A DNA stretch of 64,000 bases from JAKANT01 sp035502095 (lineage in GTDB: Bacteria; Pseudomonadota; Gammaproteobacteria; Burkholderiales; Burkholderiaceae_F), in contig DATJUX010000028.1 of the NCBI GenBank assembly GCA_035502095.1, forward strand, positions 62,001-126,000. The letters are read 5' to 3'. The notes below the pieces were generated by a model. It was given only the letters and a program-made list of their open reading frames with translations. It did not search any database and was not told where the DNA came from. Made by a program: the position numbers and the translations under genes. The stretch's first letter is position 1. Each line of letters begins with the position of its first letter. This document shows, in pieces, positions 8,735 through 18,405 of this stretch.

Positions 8735-9654
8735 GGCCTGGGAGTCGAGTCGGCAGGTGGTGCGCCCTGCGCCACCTGCCGCACGACCTGCCACGCACGC
8801 GCATCCTCGATGAGCGCAAGATGGCCCACGCGCTCGACCACGACGTGCTGCGCACCGGGCAGGAGCGGGCTCGAGCGCGGGACGATCATGTTGTCGTCGC
8901 GGGTCGCCACACAGACGAACCTGGCGGCGAGCGCGGGGGACAGCGCCCCGGCGAGCTGCTGCAGGTAAACCGAGCCGACGCGCATCTGCTTCGCGTTGGC
9001 ACCGCTGCCGAAGAGCGCGAGAACGGTACCGTGGTGAGGCGTGGCGAGCGTAACCACCCTTGCGACCGCGGCATCGCCGAACCGGCTGAGGTACGCGCGG
9101 ATCGCAAGCCCGCCCATGCTGTGGCCGACCAGCACCACCTGCGCCGCGCCGCCCGCGCGGCGCAGCCGTTCGACAGCACCGGCGACGACCTCGGCATAAC
9201 GCTCGATGGGGCCGAAGATCGGTTCGAGGTCGACCGTCGCGACATTGCAGTCGTTCAGAGCGCCGCTTTCGAGCATGGCACGCCAGACGGCGTGATTGCA
9301 GAGGTAGCCATGCACGAGCAACACGGCGGGTCGCCGCGGATCGCGCACGAGGGGCGGATCGACGAAGCGGGAGGCGACGAGCTGCGTGAAGGCGAACATC
9401 CGGGTCGAGATCGCCGTCTCCCGCCACCAGATGGCGATCCGGTTGCGCAGCGGCAGCGCGGGCGTGCGCGGATCGACGACGGCGCCAAGCGCGAACTCGA
9501 GCGCGAGCGTCACGGCCGTTCCGGCCGGCGCAACCAGGAAGGCGATCGGCAGCGCAAGCCAGGTCCAGTGACTCGGCAGCAGCCAGGCCAGGACGGCCGC
9601 GGGGATCCCGATCTGCAGGACCAGGCCGACGCGAAGCAACGCGGAGAGCGTCAT
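8707..9654 (-). CDS. alpha/beta hydrolase, triacylglycerol lipase-like, membrane anchored
   Basis: This 315-residue protein has two N-terminal hydrophobic helices (about residues 8-58) followed by an alpha/beta hydrolase domain. The oxyanion segment VLLVHGYLCN is at 111-120, the nucleophile motif GHSMGG places Ser179, and a late Asp (ATRDDNMIV) and His (VGHLALIED) complete a plausible triad. The helices suggest an inner-membrane anchor; the side on which the domain lies is not clear. The ATG at 9654 is preferred over upstream starts whose added residues do not look like family sequence. The stop overlaps the convergent MFS gene. Lipid hydrolysis is inferred from family resemblance. Confidence 0.82.
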   Translation of the reverse strand: MTLSALLRVGLVLQIGIPAAVLAWLLPSHWTWLALPIAFLVAPAGTAVTLALEFALGAVVDPRTPALPLRNRIAIWWRETAISTRMFAFTQLVASRFVDPPLVRDPRRPAVLLVHGYLCNHAVWRAMLESGALNDCNVATVDLEPIFGPIERYAEVVAGAVERLRRAGGAAQVVLVGHSMGGLAIRAYLSRFGDAAVARVVTLATPHHGTVLALFGSGANAKQMRVGSVYLQQLAGALSPALAARFVCVATRDDNMIVPRSSPLLPGAQHVVVERVGHLALIEDARAWQVVRQVAQGAPPADSTPRPQPVIDSAT

Positions 9655-9749
9655 GATCTGGCGCGCCGGCGGTTGTCGATGTCGAGTCGTGCAGGCGTTG
9701 CTAAGGCCGGCGTGGGTAGGGGGCGCGACAGTGCATGGTGCAGCCTTGC

Positions 9750-11564
9750 TTACGCGGTCCTGGTTTGTCCGCGATCGATGTCGATGTATTTGAAGAAGTC
9801 GCGCGCGAAAGGATGGCGCCGATATCCGATCAGCCACGGCTGCGAGAGGTCGTTGGCGAACCGGTGTCCATGCACCTTGTACGGCATGTAGGCGGTGAAG
9901 AGGCGTTTCATCTCGAAAATCACTCCGTCACGTTCGGGACCATCGGGAAGGTGGCGTTGCCGCTCGTACAGCCTGTCATAGGTCGCATTGCTGAAACGCG
10001 CGAAGTTCGACGCGCCGATCCCAGAGGTCGCGGCAAGGGCGAGGAAGGCATCGGAGTCGGATCCTGCCGCGGTGCTACCGAGAAACCACATCATCAGTCT
10101 TCCGGCGCGCGCAGCCTTGAGGTGCTCGGGCCACTGGCTGACCTGGAACGTGACACGCAACCCGAGCGCGTCGAGCTGGCGCTTCCACATCTCGTTGAAC
10201 GCTCGATCGATCTGCGCCGACTCGGTCGCGATGACGAGTTCGAGCCGCGAGCCGTCCGGCATCTCGCGCCAGCCATCGCCGTCACGGTCGACGTAACCGT
10301 AGATATCGAGCAGGGCGCGCGCGCGTGCGCGGTCGAACTGCCCCATTTCGCTGACGAAGCCCGGGTCATATCCCGAGGTCAACGGCGGCACGGGAGACTG
10401 CGCCGGCGCCATCGAACCGCGCCGGATGAGCCGGATCTCCTCTTCCACGTCGTAGCCGAGACTGACCGCGCGGCGCAGCGCGACCTTCCCGGGCGCGTAG
10501 CCGCCCACGACCGGTTCGTCGAGATTGAAATACGTGAGCACGATATCCGGCTGGATCGTGCGCTCGAACTGGACGTTCTGGCGTGCGAGCGACGGCGCAA
10601 GACGACCGTTCGGCACCGCGCTATTGATGAATTCGAGCGGCACATTGATCGCCTCCTGCTCGCCATTGAGAAACGACAACCAGCGCGGTTGGCTCTCTGT
10701 GATGACGGACAGCTCGACCCGATCGATAAGCGGCAGCTTCTTTCCCCTCAGGCGTGCCAGCAGAGCCTGACCGCGCGCGTCGCCGGGCGAGGGACTTCCA
10801 TCGTAGAACTCGTCGCGAAACGCCGGATTGCGCTCCAGCACCATGCGCGTCGAGCGTTGCCACCGCACCAGCCGGAACGGACCGGTGCCCACCGGCTTGC
10901 TCATGATCTGTTCCGGATAGGCTTCGACGACTTCGCGCGCGACGCCGCCGAACGGACGAGCATCGGCAAAGTTCTCCAAAAACCGTGGGCTCGGTTGTTC
11001 GAGCTTGACCTGGAACGTGTACCGATCGAGCGTGCGAATGCCTTCGATCTCGCGGTCGTAGTCGAACCTGGCGCCGGCGGCGGCCTGCCTGCGCAGATCG
11101 GCCAGGCCAATCACGAGCGCCGTCTCGACCGCCGACCAACTCGGACTCTTCCAACGCGCATCAGCGATGCGCTTCAGCTGGTAGACATAATCGGCCGCGA
11201 CGAGTTCGCGTCGTACTCCTTTGAATGCCGGGTCGTCCTGAAAGAAGATGCCCGGTCGGATGCGCACTGTGAAGGTGCGATAGTCCGACGCGACCACCGG
11301 CATTAATGCCGCGGTCCGAGGCTTCAACATGGTCGGTCGTGCGAGGTAGTCGTACTGCAGCGGTGCCTCGATGATGTTCGCAATGACGTAGCCGGAGTAG
11401 AGGTCGGAGACCTGTGCCGGATCGAATCCGGTTTCCGCCGCAGGTAGCGCCCAGCGAAACACCTTCGCGCCGGAGCTGTCGCTCGCGTGCCCACGCACGG
11501 AACTCGATGGCAGTGCGAGTCCCGCACAGGCGACGCCGCCCCGCAGAAAGTCGCGCCGGATCAT
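9750..11564 (-). CDS. peptide-type ABC transporter substrate-binding protein (SBP family 5), copy 1
   Basis: The 604-residue precursor starts MIRRDFLRGGVACAG, a twin-arginine signal, so it is probably exported folded. The mature part is an SBP_bac_5 protein with VGTGPFRLVRW and the late KVHGHRFANDLSQPWLIGY segment. The length equals that of E. coli YejA (604). It would bind peptides or similar cationic compounds and hand them to the permeases encoded at 13740-15736. It lies 85 bases downstream of a paralogue on the same strand, and both are divergent from the permease operon. Confidence 0.88.
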   Translation of the reverse strand: MIRRDFLRGGVACAGLALPSSSVRGHASDSSGAKVFRWALPAAETGFDPAQVSDLYSGYVIANIIEAPLQYDYLARPTMLKPRTAALMPVVASDYRTFTVRIRPGIFFQDDPAFKGVRRELVAADYVYQLKRIADARWKSPSWSAVETALVIGLADLRRQAAAGARFDYDREIEGIRTLDRYTFQVKLEQPSPRFLENFADARPFGGVAREVVEAYPEQIMSKPVGTGPFRLVRWQRSTRMVLERNPAFRDEFYDGSPSPGDARGQALLARLRGKKLPLIDRVELSVITESQPRWLSFLNGEQEAINVPLEFINSAVPNGRLAPSLARQNVQFERTIQPDIVLTYFNLDEPVVGGYAPGKVALRRAVSLGYDVEEEIRLIRRGSMAPAQSPVPPLTSGYDPGFVSEMGQFDRARARALLDIYGYVDRDGDGWREMPDGSRLELVIATESAQIDRAFNEMWKRQLDALGLRVTFQVSQWPEHLKAARAGRLMMWFLGSTAAGSDSDAFLALAATSGIGASNFARFSNATYDRLYERQRHLPDGPERDGVIFEMKRLFTAYMPYKVHGHRFANDLSQPWLIGYRRHPFARDFFKYIDIDRGQTRTA

Positions 11565-11649
11565 GCGATCGCCCGTCCCCGCGCGCCGGCGCCATCTATC
11601 CGACGTTGACCCGCTTCGTACCGTGCGCAGACGCGCCGCGTCCCGCGTG

Positions 11650-13473
11650 TCATGCATGCGCCTTCGCGTCCGGCGCTTCGATATCGACGTAATGCCACCA
11701 TTCGTTCCAATAGAGAGGCCGACGGTACCCGCGCAACCACGGTTGGGCGAGATCTGTCAGGATGCGATGCACATGGTCCTTGTACGGTGCGTAGGCGATC
11801 AGGATGCGCTTTGCCTGGAAGAACAGCCTGTCGCGCTCCGGGCCATCCGCCAGGAGGCGCATACGCTCATAGATCTGATCGAACTCCTTGTTGCGAAAGC
11901 GCGCGAGGTTGCCGCCGCCAACGTGCACGCTCGAGCCGGTGTCGAGCGATGATTGACCGTCCGGTGAGGCCGCCGAGTATCCGAGGCTCCAGACCATCAG
12001 CCTGCCCGCGCGCGCGTTCTTCAGGTTCTCAGGCCATTTGGCGGCGCGGAAGTCGGTGCGGATTCCGAGCGCGGACATGTCCTTGCGGCGCAATTCGTCG
12101 CGCTGCCGGGCGCGCTGATCGGGGGTCGTCGCCCATTCGAGCACCAGCGGCGCGCCGTCAGGTTGTTCGCGCCAACCGTCGCCGTCCCGATCCACGTAGC
12201 CGAACATGTCGAGCAGCGCCTTGGCGCGCGCCAGGTTGAACTCGCCCATCTCGCTGCGGAAGTTCGGGTCGAATCCGACGGTGTTCGGCATCAGCCCCGA
12301 CTGCGCCGGCACCGCCTGGCCGCGCCAGTACAGGCGGATCTCCTGGTCGATGTCGATGGCGAGGTTGATCGCGCGCCGCAGTGCAACCCGCTCCGGCGTA
12401 TAGCCGCCGATCACCGGATTCTCCATGTTGAACAGCGTAAGCGTGACGTCCGAGTTCAGACTGCGGTACATCTGGACACCCCGCCGCGCAAGATTGGGCG
12501 CCAGCCGGCTGTTCGGAATCGCGATATTGGCGAATTCAAACGGCAGGCGTTCGAGCAGGTCGTGCTGCCGATTGAGAAACGACAGCCAGCGCGGCTGCGT
12601 TTCCTCGATGATGGAGACCTCGACTCGATCGATCATCGGCAACCGCCGGCCACGGAACCGCGCCACGAGCGCCTGGCCTTCTTCGTCGTCGGGATTCGGT
12701 TCCGCGTCGTAGAAGCGCGTGCGGTAGGTCGGATTGCGCACGAGCACGATGCGCGAGGAGCGACGCCATTCAGCGAGCATGAACGGGCCGGTGCCGACCG
12801 GATGCTCGGCGATGGCATCGCCGTAGGCCTCGACAACCTCGCGCGCCACCGCCCCGACGAGATCACCCGAGGTGATTGCCTGCAGGAATCGGGGACGCGG
12901 CTCCTCGAAGCGGAATTGCAGCGTGTAGCGATCGAGGGCACGCATCCCCTCCATGACCGCGTCGTAGTCGAAGGGTTTCTGCTCCTTCAGTGCGCGTTCG
13001 CGCATCTGCGCCGCGCCGACGATGCGCAGTTCGTAGAGACTTGCGAAAGCGGGCGCTTTCCAGCGCGGATCGAAGAAGCGCTTGAGAGAGTAGACGTAGT
13101 CCTCGGCAACGAGTTCGCGCGGTTTGCCTTTGAACGCGGGGTCGTCCGTGAAGTAGATCCCCGGTCGCACGCGCACGGTCCAGGTCCTGAGGTCCTCGGA
13201 CACCTGCGGCATGCTCTCAGCCGTGATCGGCTTGATCTTGAACGGGCGCGCGAGGTGGTCGTAACCGTAGAGGCCTTCGAAAAGATGGGCCGTCAGGATG
13301 CGTGAATAGAGATCGGTAAGCTGCACCGGATCGAGGCCGGTCTCCGCGACTTCGAAGGCGTACCGCAGTGTCTTCTGGGCGGGCGCGGCGGCGAACGCCG
13401 GGAGTGCAGTGGCGAGCGGAGCTGCCGCAAGCCCTTTGAGTGTGGTGCGACGTGCGTTATGAGTACGGTTCAT
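11650..13473 (-). CDS. peptide-type ABC transporter substrate-binding protein (SBP family 5), copy 2
   Basis: This 607-residue precursor is a paralogue of the next gene downstream, sharing blocks such as AETGLDPVQLTDLYS, RPGIYFTDDPAFKG and YVDRDGDGWRE. The N-terminus (ARRTTLKGLAAAPLATALPAFAAA) looks like a Tat or Sec signal with an Ala-rich cleavage region. The ATG at 13473 is chosen because upstream codons in the open frame give no signal-like sequence. It is promoter-proximal in the minus-strand pair, 266 bases from the divergent permease gene. The two binding proteins probably feed one transporter with different ligand preferences. Confidence 0.88.
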   Translation of the reverse strand: MNRTHNARRTTLKGLAAAPLATALPAFAAAPAQKTLRYAFEVAETGLDPVQLTDLYSRILTAHLFEGLYGYDHLARPFKIKPITAESMPQVSEDLRTWTVRVRPGIYFTDDPAFKGKPRELVAEDYVYSLKRFFDPRWKAPAFASLYELRIVGAAQMRERALKEQKPFDYDAVMEGMRALDRYTLQFRFEEPRPRFLQAITSGDLVGAVAREVVEAYGDAIAEHPVGTGPFMLAEWRRSSRIVLVRNPTYRTRFYDAEPNPDDEEGQALVARFRGRRLPMIDRVEVSIIEETQPRWLSFLNRQHDLLERLPFEFANIAIPNSRLAPNLARRGVQMYRSLNSDVTLTLFNMENPVIGGYTPERVALRRAINLAIDIDQEIRLYWRGQAVPAQSGLMPNTVGFDPNFRSEMGEFNLARAKALLDMFGYVDRDGDGWREQPDGAPLVLEWATTPDQRARQRDELRRKDMSALGIRTDFRAAKWPENLKNARAGRLMVWSLGYSAASPDGQSSLDTGSSVHVGGGNLARFRNKEFDQIYERMRLLADGPERDRLFFQAKRILIAYAPYKDHVHRILTDLAQPWLRGYRRPLYWNEWWHYVDIEAPDAKAHA

Positions 13474-13739
13474 GAGAAGCACACTCGGACGCGCGGTGCG
13501 AGAAGATCGTAGGTTACTCAGCCGGGCTCGACGACGCGAGTCTCGTAGCGCCGCAGACGCCCAAGCGGGGTTTTGCGCGACGCGCCTTTTTTGCCGCCGC
13601 GCGAGATTCGATACAGGAACGTTTCCTTTGCTTGAAAGCCCGGTGCGCATCGGCATAATCCGCGCTTCTACGGCGCGGCTCTGACGCAACACTATTGCGC
13701 GACAGCAGGTCTGCGACGCGAAGGCAAGCGGGAGCCGGG

Positions 13740-14678
13740 ATGGCCGCCTATATCGTACGCAGACTCTGGCAGATGATTCCGACGCTCGCGGGCGTGATCC
13801 TGCTGGTGTTCTTTCTCTTCAAGTTCTTCGGCGGCGATCCAGCCGAAATCCTGGGCGGGTTGCAGGCAACGCCGGATCAGATCCAGGCGATTCGCGCCCA
13901 GCTCGGGCTGAACGAGCCCTGGTACGTGCAGCTGTGGATCTTCGTCAAATCGATCTTCAGCTTCAAATGGGGCAACAGCTGGGCAACCAGCGAAGCCGTG
14001 AGCAGCATCTTTGCCACCCGGCTGCCCGCGACCTTGACGGTGATGATCCCCATCCTTCTGCTCGATATCACGCTGGGCGTGATTGCCGCGATGGCGGTGG
14101 CTTACGTGCGCGGCTCGCTCACCGACCGCGTGATCATGGTCGTTACCACGGTGATGCTTTCCATCTCCTTCCTTGTCTACATCATCGTTGGGCAGTGGCT
14201 CTTCGGCTTCTACCTCGGCTGGTTTCCGGTGCAGGGTTGGAGCGACAGCCTGCGCACCAACCTCGGCAGCTACGTCGTGCTGCCTGTCGCGCTCGCGGTG
14301 TTCGTCGGGCTGGCGCCACAGACGCGTCTTTACCGCAGCTTTTTCCTCGACGAACTCGGCCAGGACTACGTGCGCACCGCCCGCGCCAAGGGCGTCAGCG
14401 AGAATCGGGTGTTGTTCAAGCATGTCCTGCGCAACGCATTGATTCCGGTGCTGACCAATGTGTCGGTTCAGTTGCCCGGCATCTTCCTCGGATCGTTCTT
14501 GATCGAGACGTTCTTCTCGATTCCCGGACTCGGCCGCGAGGTGCTGCTGGCGGTCAATCGCAGCGATTATCCGGTCATCCAGGCGGTCGCTGTCTATCTG
14601 GCTGTTTTGACGATGGTGATCAATCTGCTGGCCGACGTCATGTATCGCGTGGTCGATCCTCGTGTCGTACTGAAATGA
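13740..14678 (+). CDS. peptide-type ABC transporter permease (DppB/YejB class)
   Basis: This 312-residue inner-membrane protein begins MAAYIVRRLWQMIPTLAGV, the typical DppB N-terminus. The EAA loop appears as DYVRTARAKGVSENRVLFKH, and the protein ends VMYRVVDPRVVLK, also typical. Its ATG is 266 bases from the divergent binding-protein gene, and the stop overlaps the next gene as ATGA. It forms the translocation pore with the following permease. Confidence 0.92.
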   Translation: MAAYIVRRLWQMIPTLAGVILLVFFLFKFFGGDPAEILGGLQATPDQIQAIRAQLGLNEPWYVQLWIFVKSIFSFKWGNSWATSEAVSSIFATRLPATLTVMIPILLLDITLGVIAAMAVAYVRGSLTDRVIMVVTTVMLSISFLVYIIVGQWLFGFYLGWFPVQGWSDSLRTNLGSYVVLPVALAVFVGLAPQTRLYRSFFLDELGQDYVRTARAKGVSENRVLFKHVLRNALIPVLTNVSVQLPGIFLGSFLIETFFSIPGLGREVLLAVNRSDYPVIQAVAVYLAVLTMVINLLADVMYRVVDPRVVLK

Positions 14679-15736
14679 GCGCTACCACCATAGCGGGCAG
14701 GGCGGTGGTTCCGGCGCATCCCGAACACTCAGCCGGCGTTTGGGTCACCGCCTGGCGGCGGCTGCGCAACGACCGCGTTGGCATGGTCTCGCTGGCCATC
14801 GTCTTTGCCTTTGTCGTGCTCATCATTGCCTCGGCACTGCATCTGGTTGCGAAGGATTGGCAGAAGGAGATTGGCGTGCCGGACGCACCGCCGACTTTCA
14901 TCGGACCGCGTGCCGAAGAGACGACGAGGGACCCGCTGGCAAACCTTGGCGCCAGGAATGCGAAGCCGGTCGATCTGTCCGATATCGATCCACTTGCACC
15001 GAGATACAAGGAATGGGCGGAGCGTGCCGCGAAGATCCAGATCACCGAGACGCCGCGCGCACTGACACTGCCGTTTGGCGCCGATCGACTGGGCCGCGAT
15101 GTGCTCGCCAAAGCCGTCAAGGGCGCCGAAATCTCGATCTTCGTCGGCCTGTTCGCCGCGTTGGTGGCGACGTTCATCGGCACCGTGCTCGGCGCGCTCG
15201 CAGGGTATATCGGCAGCAAGCTCGGCGACTTTCTCGAGTGGGTCTACAACGTCTTTACCTCGATACCCAGCATTCTGCTGATCTTTGCGTTTGCCGCAGT
15301 GCTGGGGCGCGGCATCGTTACCGTCGTCATGATTCTCGGGCTTACCGGCTGGACCGAGATGTATCGGCAGGTGCGTGCCGAATACATCAAACATCGCACG
15401 CGCGAATATGTGCGTGCCGCAGAAGCAATCGGCGTCACCCACACGCAACGCATGTTCGTGCACATCCTGCCCAACGTGAGCCATGTCATCCTCGTGCGCA
15501 TGTCGCTGCTCGTCGTCTCCTGCATCAAAGCGGAGGTGATCCTCTCTTTCCTCGGCCTTGGTGTTGCGGTCGACCAGGTCTCGTGGGGCACGATGCTGTC
15601 GGAGGCGCAGGCCGAGCTTGTGCTCGGCCACTGGTGGCAACTCGCGACGGCCACGCTCTTCATGGCGGTCTTTGTCACCGCGTTCTCGCTGCTCACCGAT
15701 GCCCTGCGCGATGCCCTCGACCCGAAGCTGAGATAA
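14675..15736 (+). CDS. peptide-type ABC transporter permease (DppC/YejE class)
   Basis: The 353-residue permease starts four bases before the end of the previous gene. After the first membrane helix (about residues 38-58) comes a long hydrophilic insert of about 80 residues, as in YejE, before the permease domain at FGADRLGRDVLAKAVKGAEI. The EAA loop is EYVRAAEAIGVTHTQRMFVH. It ends TDALRDALDPKLR, typical of DppC. Together with the fused ATPase this gives a Yej-like layout. Confidence 0.92.
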   Translation: MSATTIAGRAVVPAHPEHSAGVWVTAWRRLRNDRVGMVSLAIVFAFVVLIIASALHLVAKDWQKEIGVPDAPPTFIGPRAEETTRDPLANLGARNAKPVDLSDIDPLAPRYKEWAERAAKIQITETPRALTLPFGADRLGRDVLAKAVKGAEISIFVGLFAALVATFIGTVLGALAGYIGSKLGDFLEWVYNVFTSIPSILLIFAFAAVLGRGIVTVVMILGLTGWTEMYRQVRAEYIKHRTREYVRAAEAIGVTHTQRMFVHILPNVSHVILVRMSLLVVSCIKAEVILSFLGLGVAVDQVSWGTMLSEAQAELVLGHWWQLATATLFMAVFVTAFSLLTDALRDALDPKLR

Positions 15737-15747
15737 AGAACACCAAC

Positions 15748-17457
15748 ATGGGCGATCTGGTTTCGGTGCGCGACCTGCGCGTCCTGTTTCGGCTCGGCAA
15801 GACGCGCGTCGCCGAGGCTGTGCGCGGCATCACCTTCGATATTCCCGAGGATTCGGCGGTCGCGCTGGTCGGCGAGTCGGGTTCCGGCAAGAGTGTTTCC
15901 GCGATGTCGATCGTGCGCCTGTTGCCGGAGAACGCCATCGTCGGCGCCGGCAGCCGGATCGAATTCGGCGGGCGCAATCTGCTCACCGAACCGGTCGAGA
16001 CGCTGCGCGACATCCGCGGCAAGGACATCACCGTGGTGTTCCAGGAGCCGATGTCCTCGCTCAACCCGGTTTTCACGGTCGGCAACCAGATCGAAGAGGT
16101 GCTGCAACTGCATCTCGGGTTGTCGCGCAAGCAGAGTACCGAGCGCGTGGTCGAACTCCTGGGCGAAGTGGGCATCCCGGAGCCGCGCGCACGGCTCGCG
16201 AGTTATCCGCACGAACTTTCCGGCGGACAGCAGCAGCGCGTGATGATCGCGATGGCCATCGCGTGCGAGCCGAAGCTGTTGATCGCCGATGAACCGACCA
16301 CGGCGCTCGACGTCACGGTGCAACGGCAGATCCTCGAACTCATCGGCAAGCTGCGCACGAAGCTGCGCATGTCGGTGCTCTTCATCAGCCACGACCTCGC
16401 CCTGGTGGGAGAGATCGCCGACCAGGTGGTCGTGATGCGCGACGGCGTCGTGCGCGAAAGCGGCGCGGTGGCGGACATCTTCCTGCGGCCGAAGGATCCC
16501 TACACGCGGGCGCTGCTCGCGTGCCGGCCGCGTCTCGATGCCAAGCCGCGGCGGCTGCCCGTGATCGAAGATTTCCTGTCCGCCGACGGCAGCAAGTCGC
16601 TTGCGCCGTCGGCGCTCGGCCGCAACGGCGAAACGCGGCAGGCGCGGCCCATGGAGGCGGCGCCGCTGATCGAGGCGCGTGGCCTGCGCAAGGAGTACCG
16701 GCTCAAGACCGGGCTATTTGCGCGCAAGCAGATCGATGCCGTCAGGGACGCTTCGTTCCAGCTTGCGCGCGGGCGCACGCTGGGCGTGGTCGGCGAATCC
16801 GGTTCCGGAAAGACGACGGTTGGCATGCTCTTGATGCGCCTCGTCGAGCCCACCGCCGGCCAGGTGCTCTTCGACGGCAAGGACCTGCTCTCACTGACCG
16901 ATGCGGATCTGATGGTCTACCGGCGTCGCATCCAGATCATCTTCCAGAACCCCTATGCAAGCCTGAACCCGCGCTTCACGGTCGGGCAGATCCTCACCGA
17001 GCCGATGCGCGTGCACTCGATCGGCGCCAGCGACCACGAGCGCTTCGCGATGGCGCTCGCCCTCGCGCGCCGTGTGGGGCTGCCGGCAGACTGCATCCAC
17101 AAGTATCCGCACGAGTTCTCCGGCGGCCAGCGCCAGCGCATCGCGATCGCGCGCGTGCTGTCGATGAAGCCGGAGATCATCATCTGCGACGAATCGGTCT
17201 CGGCGCTCGACGTCTCGGTGCAGGCGACGGTTCTGAACCTGCTGCTCGACCTGCAGGACGAGTTCGCGATCAGCTACCTCTTCATCAGCCACGACCTTGC
17301 GGTGGTCAAGTACATGGCGGACGACATTCTCGTGATGAGCCAGGGTGCCATCGTCGAGCGCGGATCATCACAAGCGATCTACGAGGCGCCGCAGCACGAA
17401 TACACGAAGAAACTGCTGGCGGCGATTCCGCGCGGACTGCACCGCGCAAGCGCCTGA
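15748..17457 (+). CDS. peptide ABC transporter, fused double ATP-binding protein (YejF-like)
   Basis: The 569-residue protein has two complete nucleotide-binding domains. Domain 1 (about 1-270) has GESGSGKS, the signature LSGGQQQR and Walker B LLIADEPTTALD. Domain 2 (about 310-569) has GESGSGKTT, FSGGQRQR and IIICDESVSALD. Both retain the H-loop FISHDLA. Fused DppD-DppF ATPases are typical of Yej-type peptide importers. Domain 2 has Ser where most have Pro-Thr after the catalytic Glu. The ATG at 15748 lies 11 bases after the permease stop. Confidence 0.92.
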   Translation: MGDLVSVRDLRVLFRLGKTRVAEAVRGITFDIPEDSAVALVGESGSGKSVSAMSIVRLLPENAIVGAGSRIEFGGRNLLTEPVETLRDIRGKDITVVFQEPMSSLNPVFTVGNQIEEVLQLHLGLSRKQSTERVVELLGEVGIPEPRARLASYPHELSGGQQQRVMIAMAIACEPKLLIADEPTTALDVTVQRQILELIGKLRTKLRMSVLFISHDLALVGEIADQVVVMRDGVVRESGAVADIFLRPKDPYTRALLACRPRLDAKPRRLPVIEDFLSADGSKSLAPSALGRNGETRQARPMEAAPLIEARGLRKEYRLKTGLFARKQIDAVRDASFQLARGRTLGVVGESGSGKTTVGMLLMRLVEPTAGQVLFDGKDLLSLTDADLMVYRRRIQIIFQNPYASLNPRFTVGQILTEPMRVHSIGASDHERFAMALALARRVGLPADCIHKYPHEFSGGQRQRIAIARVLSMKPEIIICDESVSALDVSVQATVLNLLLDLQDEFAISYLFISHDLAVVKYMADDILVMSQGAIVERGSSQAIYEAPQHEYTKKLLAAIPRGLHRASA

Positions 17458-17481
17458 CCCGGCGCGCTGCGGGCGGCCGGC

Positions 17482-18399
17482 GTGAGCGACGGGCCTGCGC
17501 AGTTCCGACGCTGGTTCGCGGTCCTCAACCCCGTCTCCGGCCGCGGCCGCGCACAGCGCGACCGCGCCCGCATCGAAGCGGCGCTGCGCGCGCACCATCT
17601 CGAGACCATCGTCGAGGTGAGCCGCTATGCCGGCCATGCGCTGCCCTTGATCGGGCACGCACTCGACGCCGGCGAACGCAACATTCTTGCCGTCGGCGGC
17701 GACGGCACCATGCACGAGGCGGCCAACGCGATCCTGAAGCATCGCGCGGCTTCGAACGTGACGCTGGCACCGCTGCCGGTCGGCACCGGCAACGACTGGT
17801 GTCGCTTCCTGCGCGTTCCGTCCGACTACGACGCGGTCGCGGCGCGTTGCGCGCGCGGCCGCACCGAACTGGTCGATGTCGGCGAGGCGCGTTGCGCCGG
17901 CAGCGAGCAAGGGCGGTTCTTCGTCAACGTCGCGGGCGCGGGCTTCGACGCGCACGTTCTGGAGCGCCTGCCGGATCGCCGCTTTGGTGCGCTGGGTTAT
18001 CTGGCGGGCGTGCTGTGCGGGCTCGCGGGTTATCGACCCCAGCCGATGCGCCTGCAGGATGACACAGCGGTCGTCGAGGCGAGGACGTTCGTCGTGTTCG
18101 CCTGCCTGGGCGCCTATTGCGGCGGGGGCATGAACGTCGCCCCGGGTGCGGATCTGCACGACGGCGCGTTCGACATCGTGCATGTAGGTGATCTCGGTCG
18201 GCTGGATGCGCTCGTGAGTCTGCGCCGCCTCTTCGACGGCACGATCGGCAGGCACCCGAAGGTGCGCACGCTGCGCAGCACACGGTTGGCGATCGACGCG
18301 CCGAGCGCGCTCGCGGTCGAAGCCGACGGCGAGTTGATCGGGCGGACGCCCGTCAGGCTCTCCGTAGTGCGCAATGCGCTGCGCGTGCTTGCCGAATGA
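17482..18399 (+). CDS. diacylglycerol/lipid kinase family protein (YegS-like)
   Basis: The 305-residue soluble protein has the DAGK catalytic domain: FAVLNPVSGRGRA at the N-terminus, the nucleotide-binding GGDGT at 72-76 and PLPVGTGNDWCRFL. It would phosphorylate diacylglycerol or a related lipid with ATP in the cytoplasm. The GTG at 17482 fits the family N-terminus and lies 24 bases after the transporter ATPase, so read-through from that operon is likely. The exact lipid substrate is unknown for most family members. Confidence 0.87.
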   Translation: MSDGPAQFRRWFAVLNPVSGRGRAQRDRARIEAALRAHHLETIVEVSRYAGHALPLIGHALDAGERNILAVGGDGTMHEAANAILKHRAASNVTLAPLPVGTGNDWCRFLRVPSDYDAVAARCARGRTELVDVGEARCAGSEQGRFFVNVAGAGFDAHVLERLPDRRFGALGYLAGVLCGLAGYRPQPMRLQDDTAVVEARTFVVFACLGAYCGGGMNVAPGADLHDGAFDIVHVGDLGRLDALVSLRRLFDGTIGRHPKVRTLRSTRLAIDAPSALAVEADGELIGRTPVRLSVVRNALRVLAE

Positions 18400-18405
18400 C
18401 GCGGC

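Noticed and set aside
6685..9891. Long plus-strand frame of over 1000 codons across the MlaF-like, MFS and hydrolase genes
   Set aside because: Out-of-frame shadow; Arg/Gly-rich translation with no domain, and three conserved genes explain the DNA.
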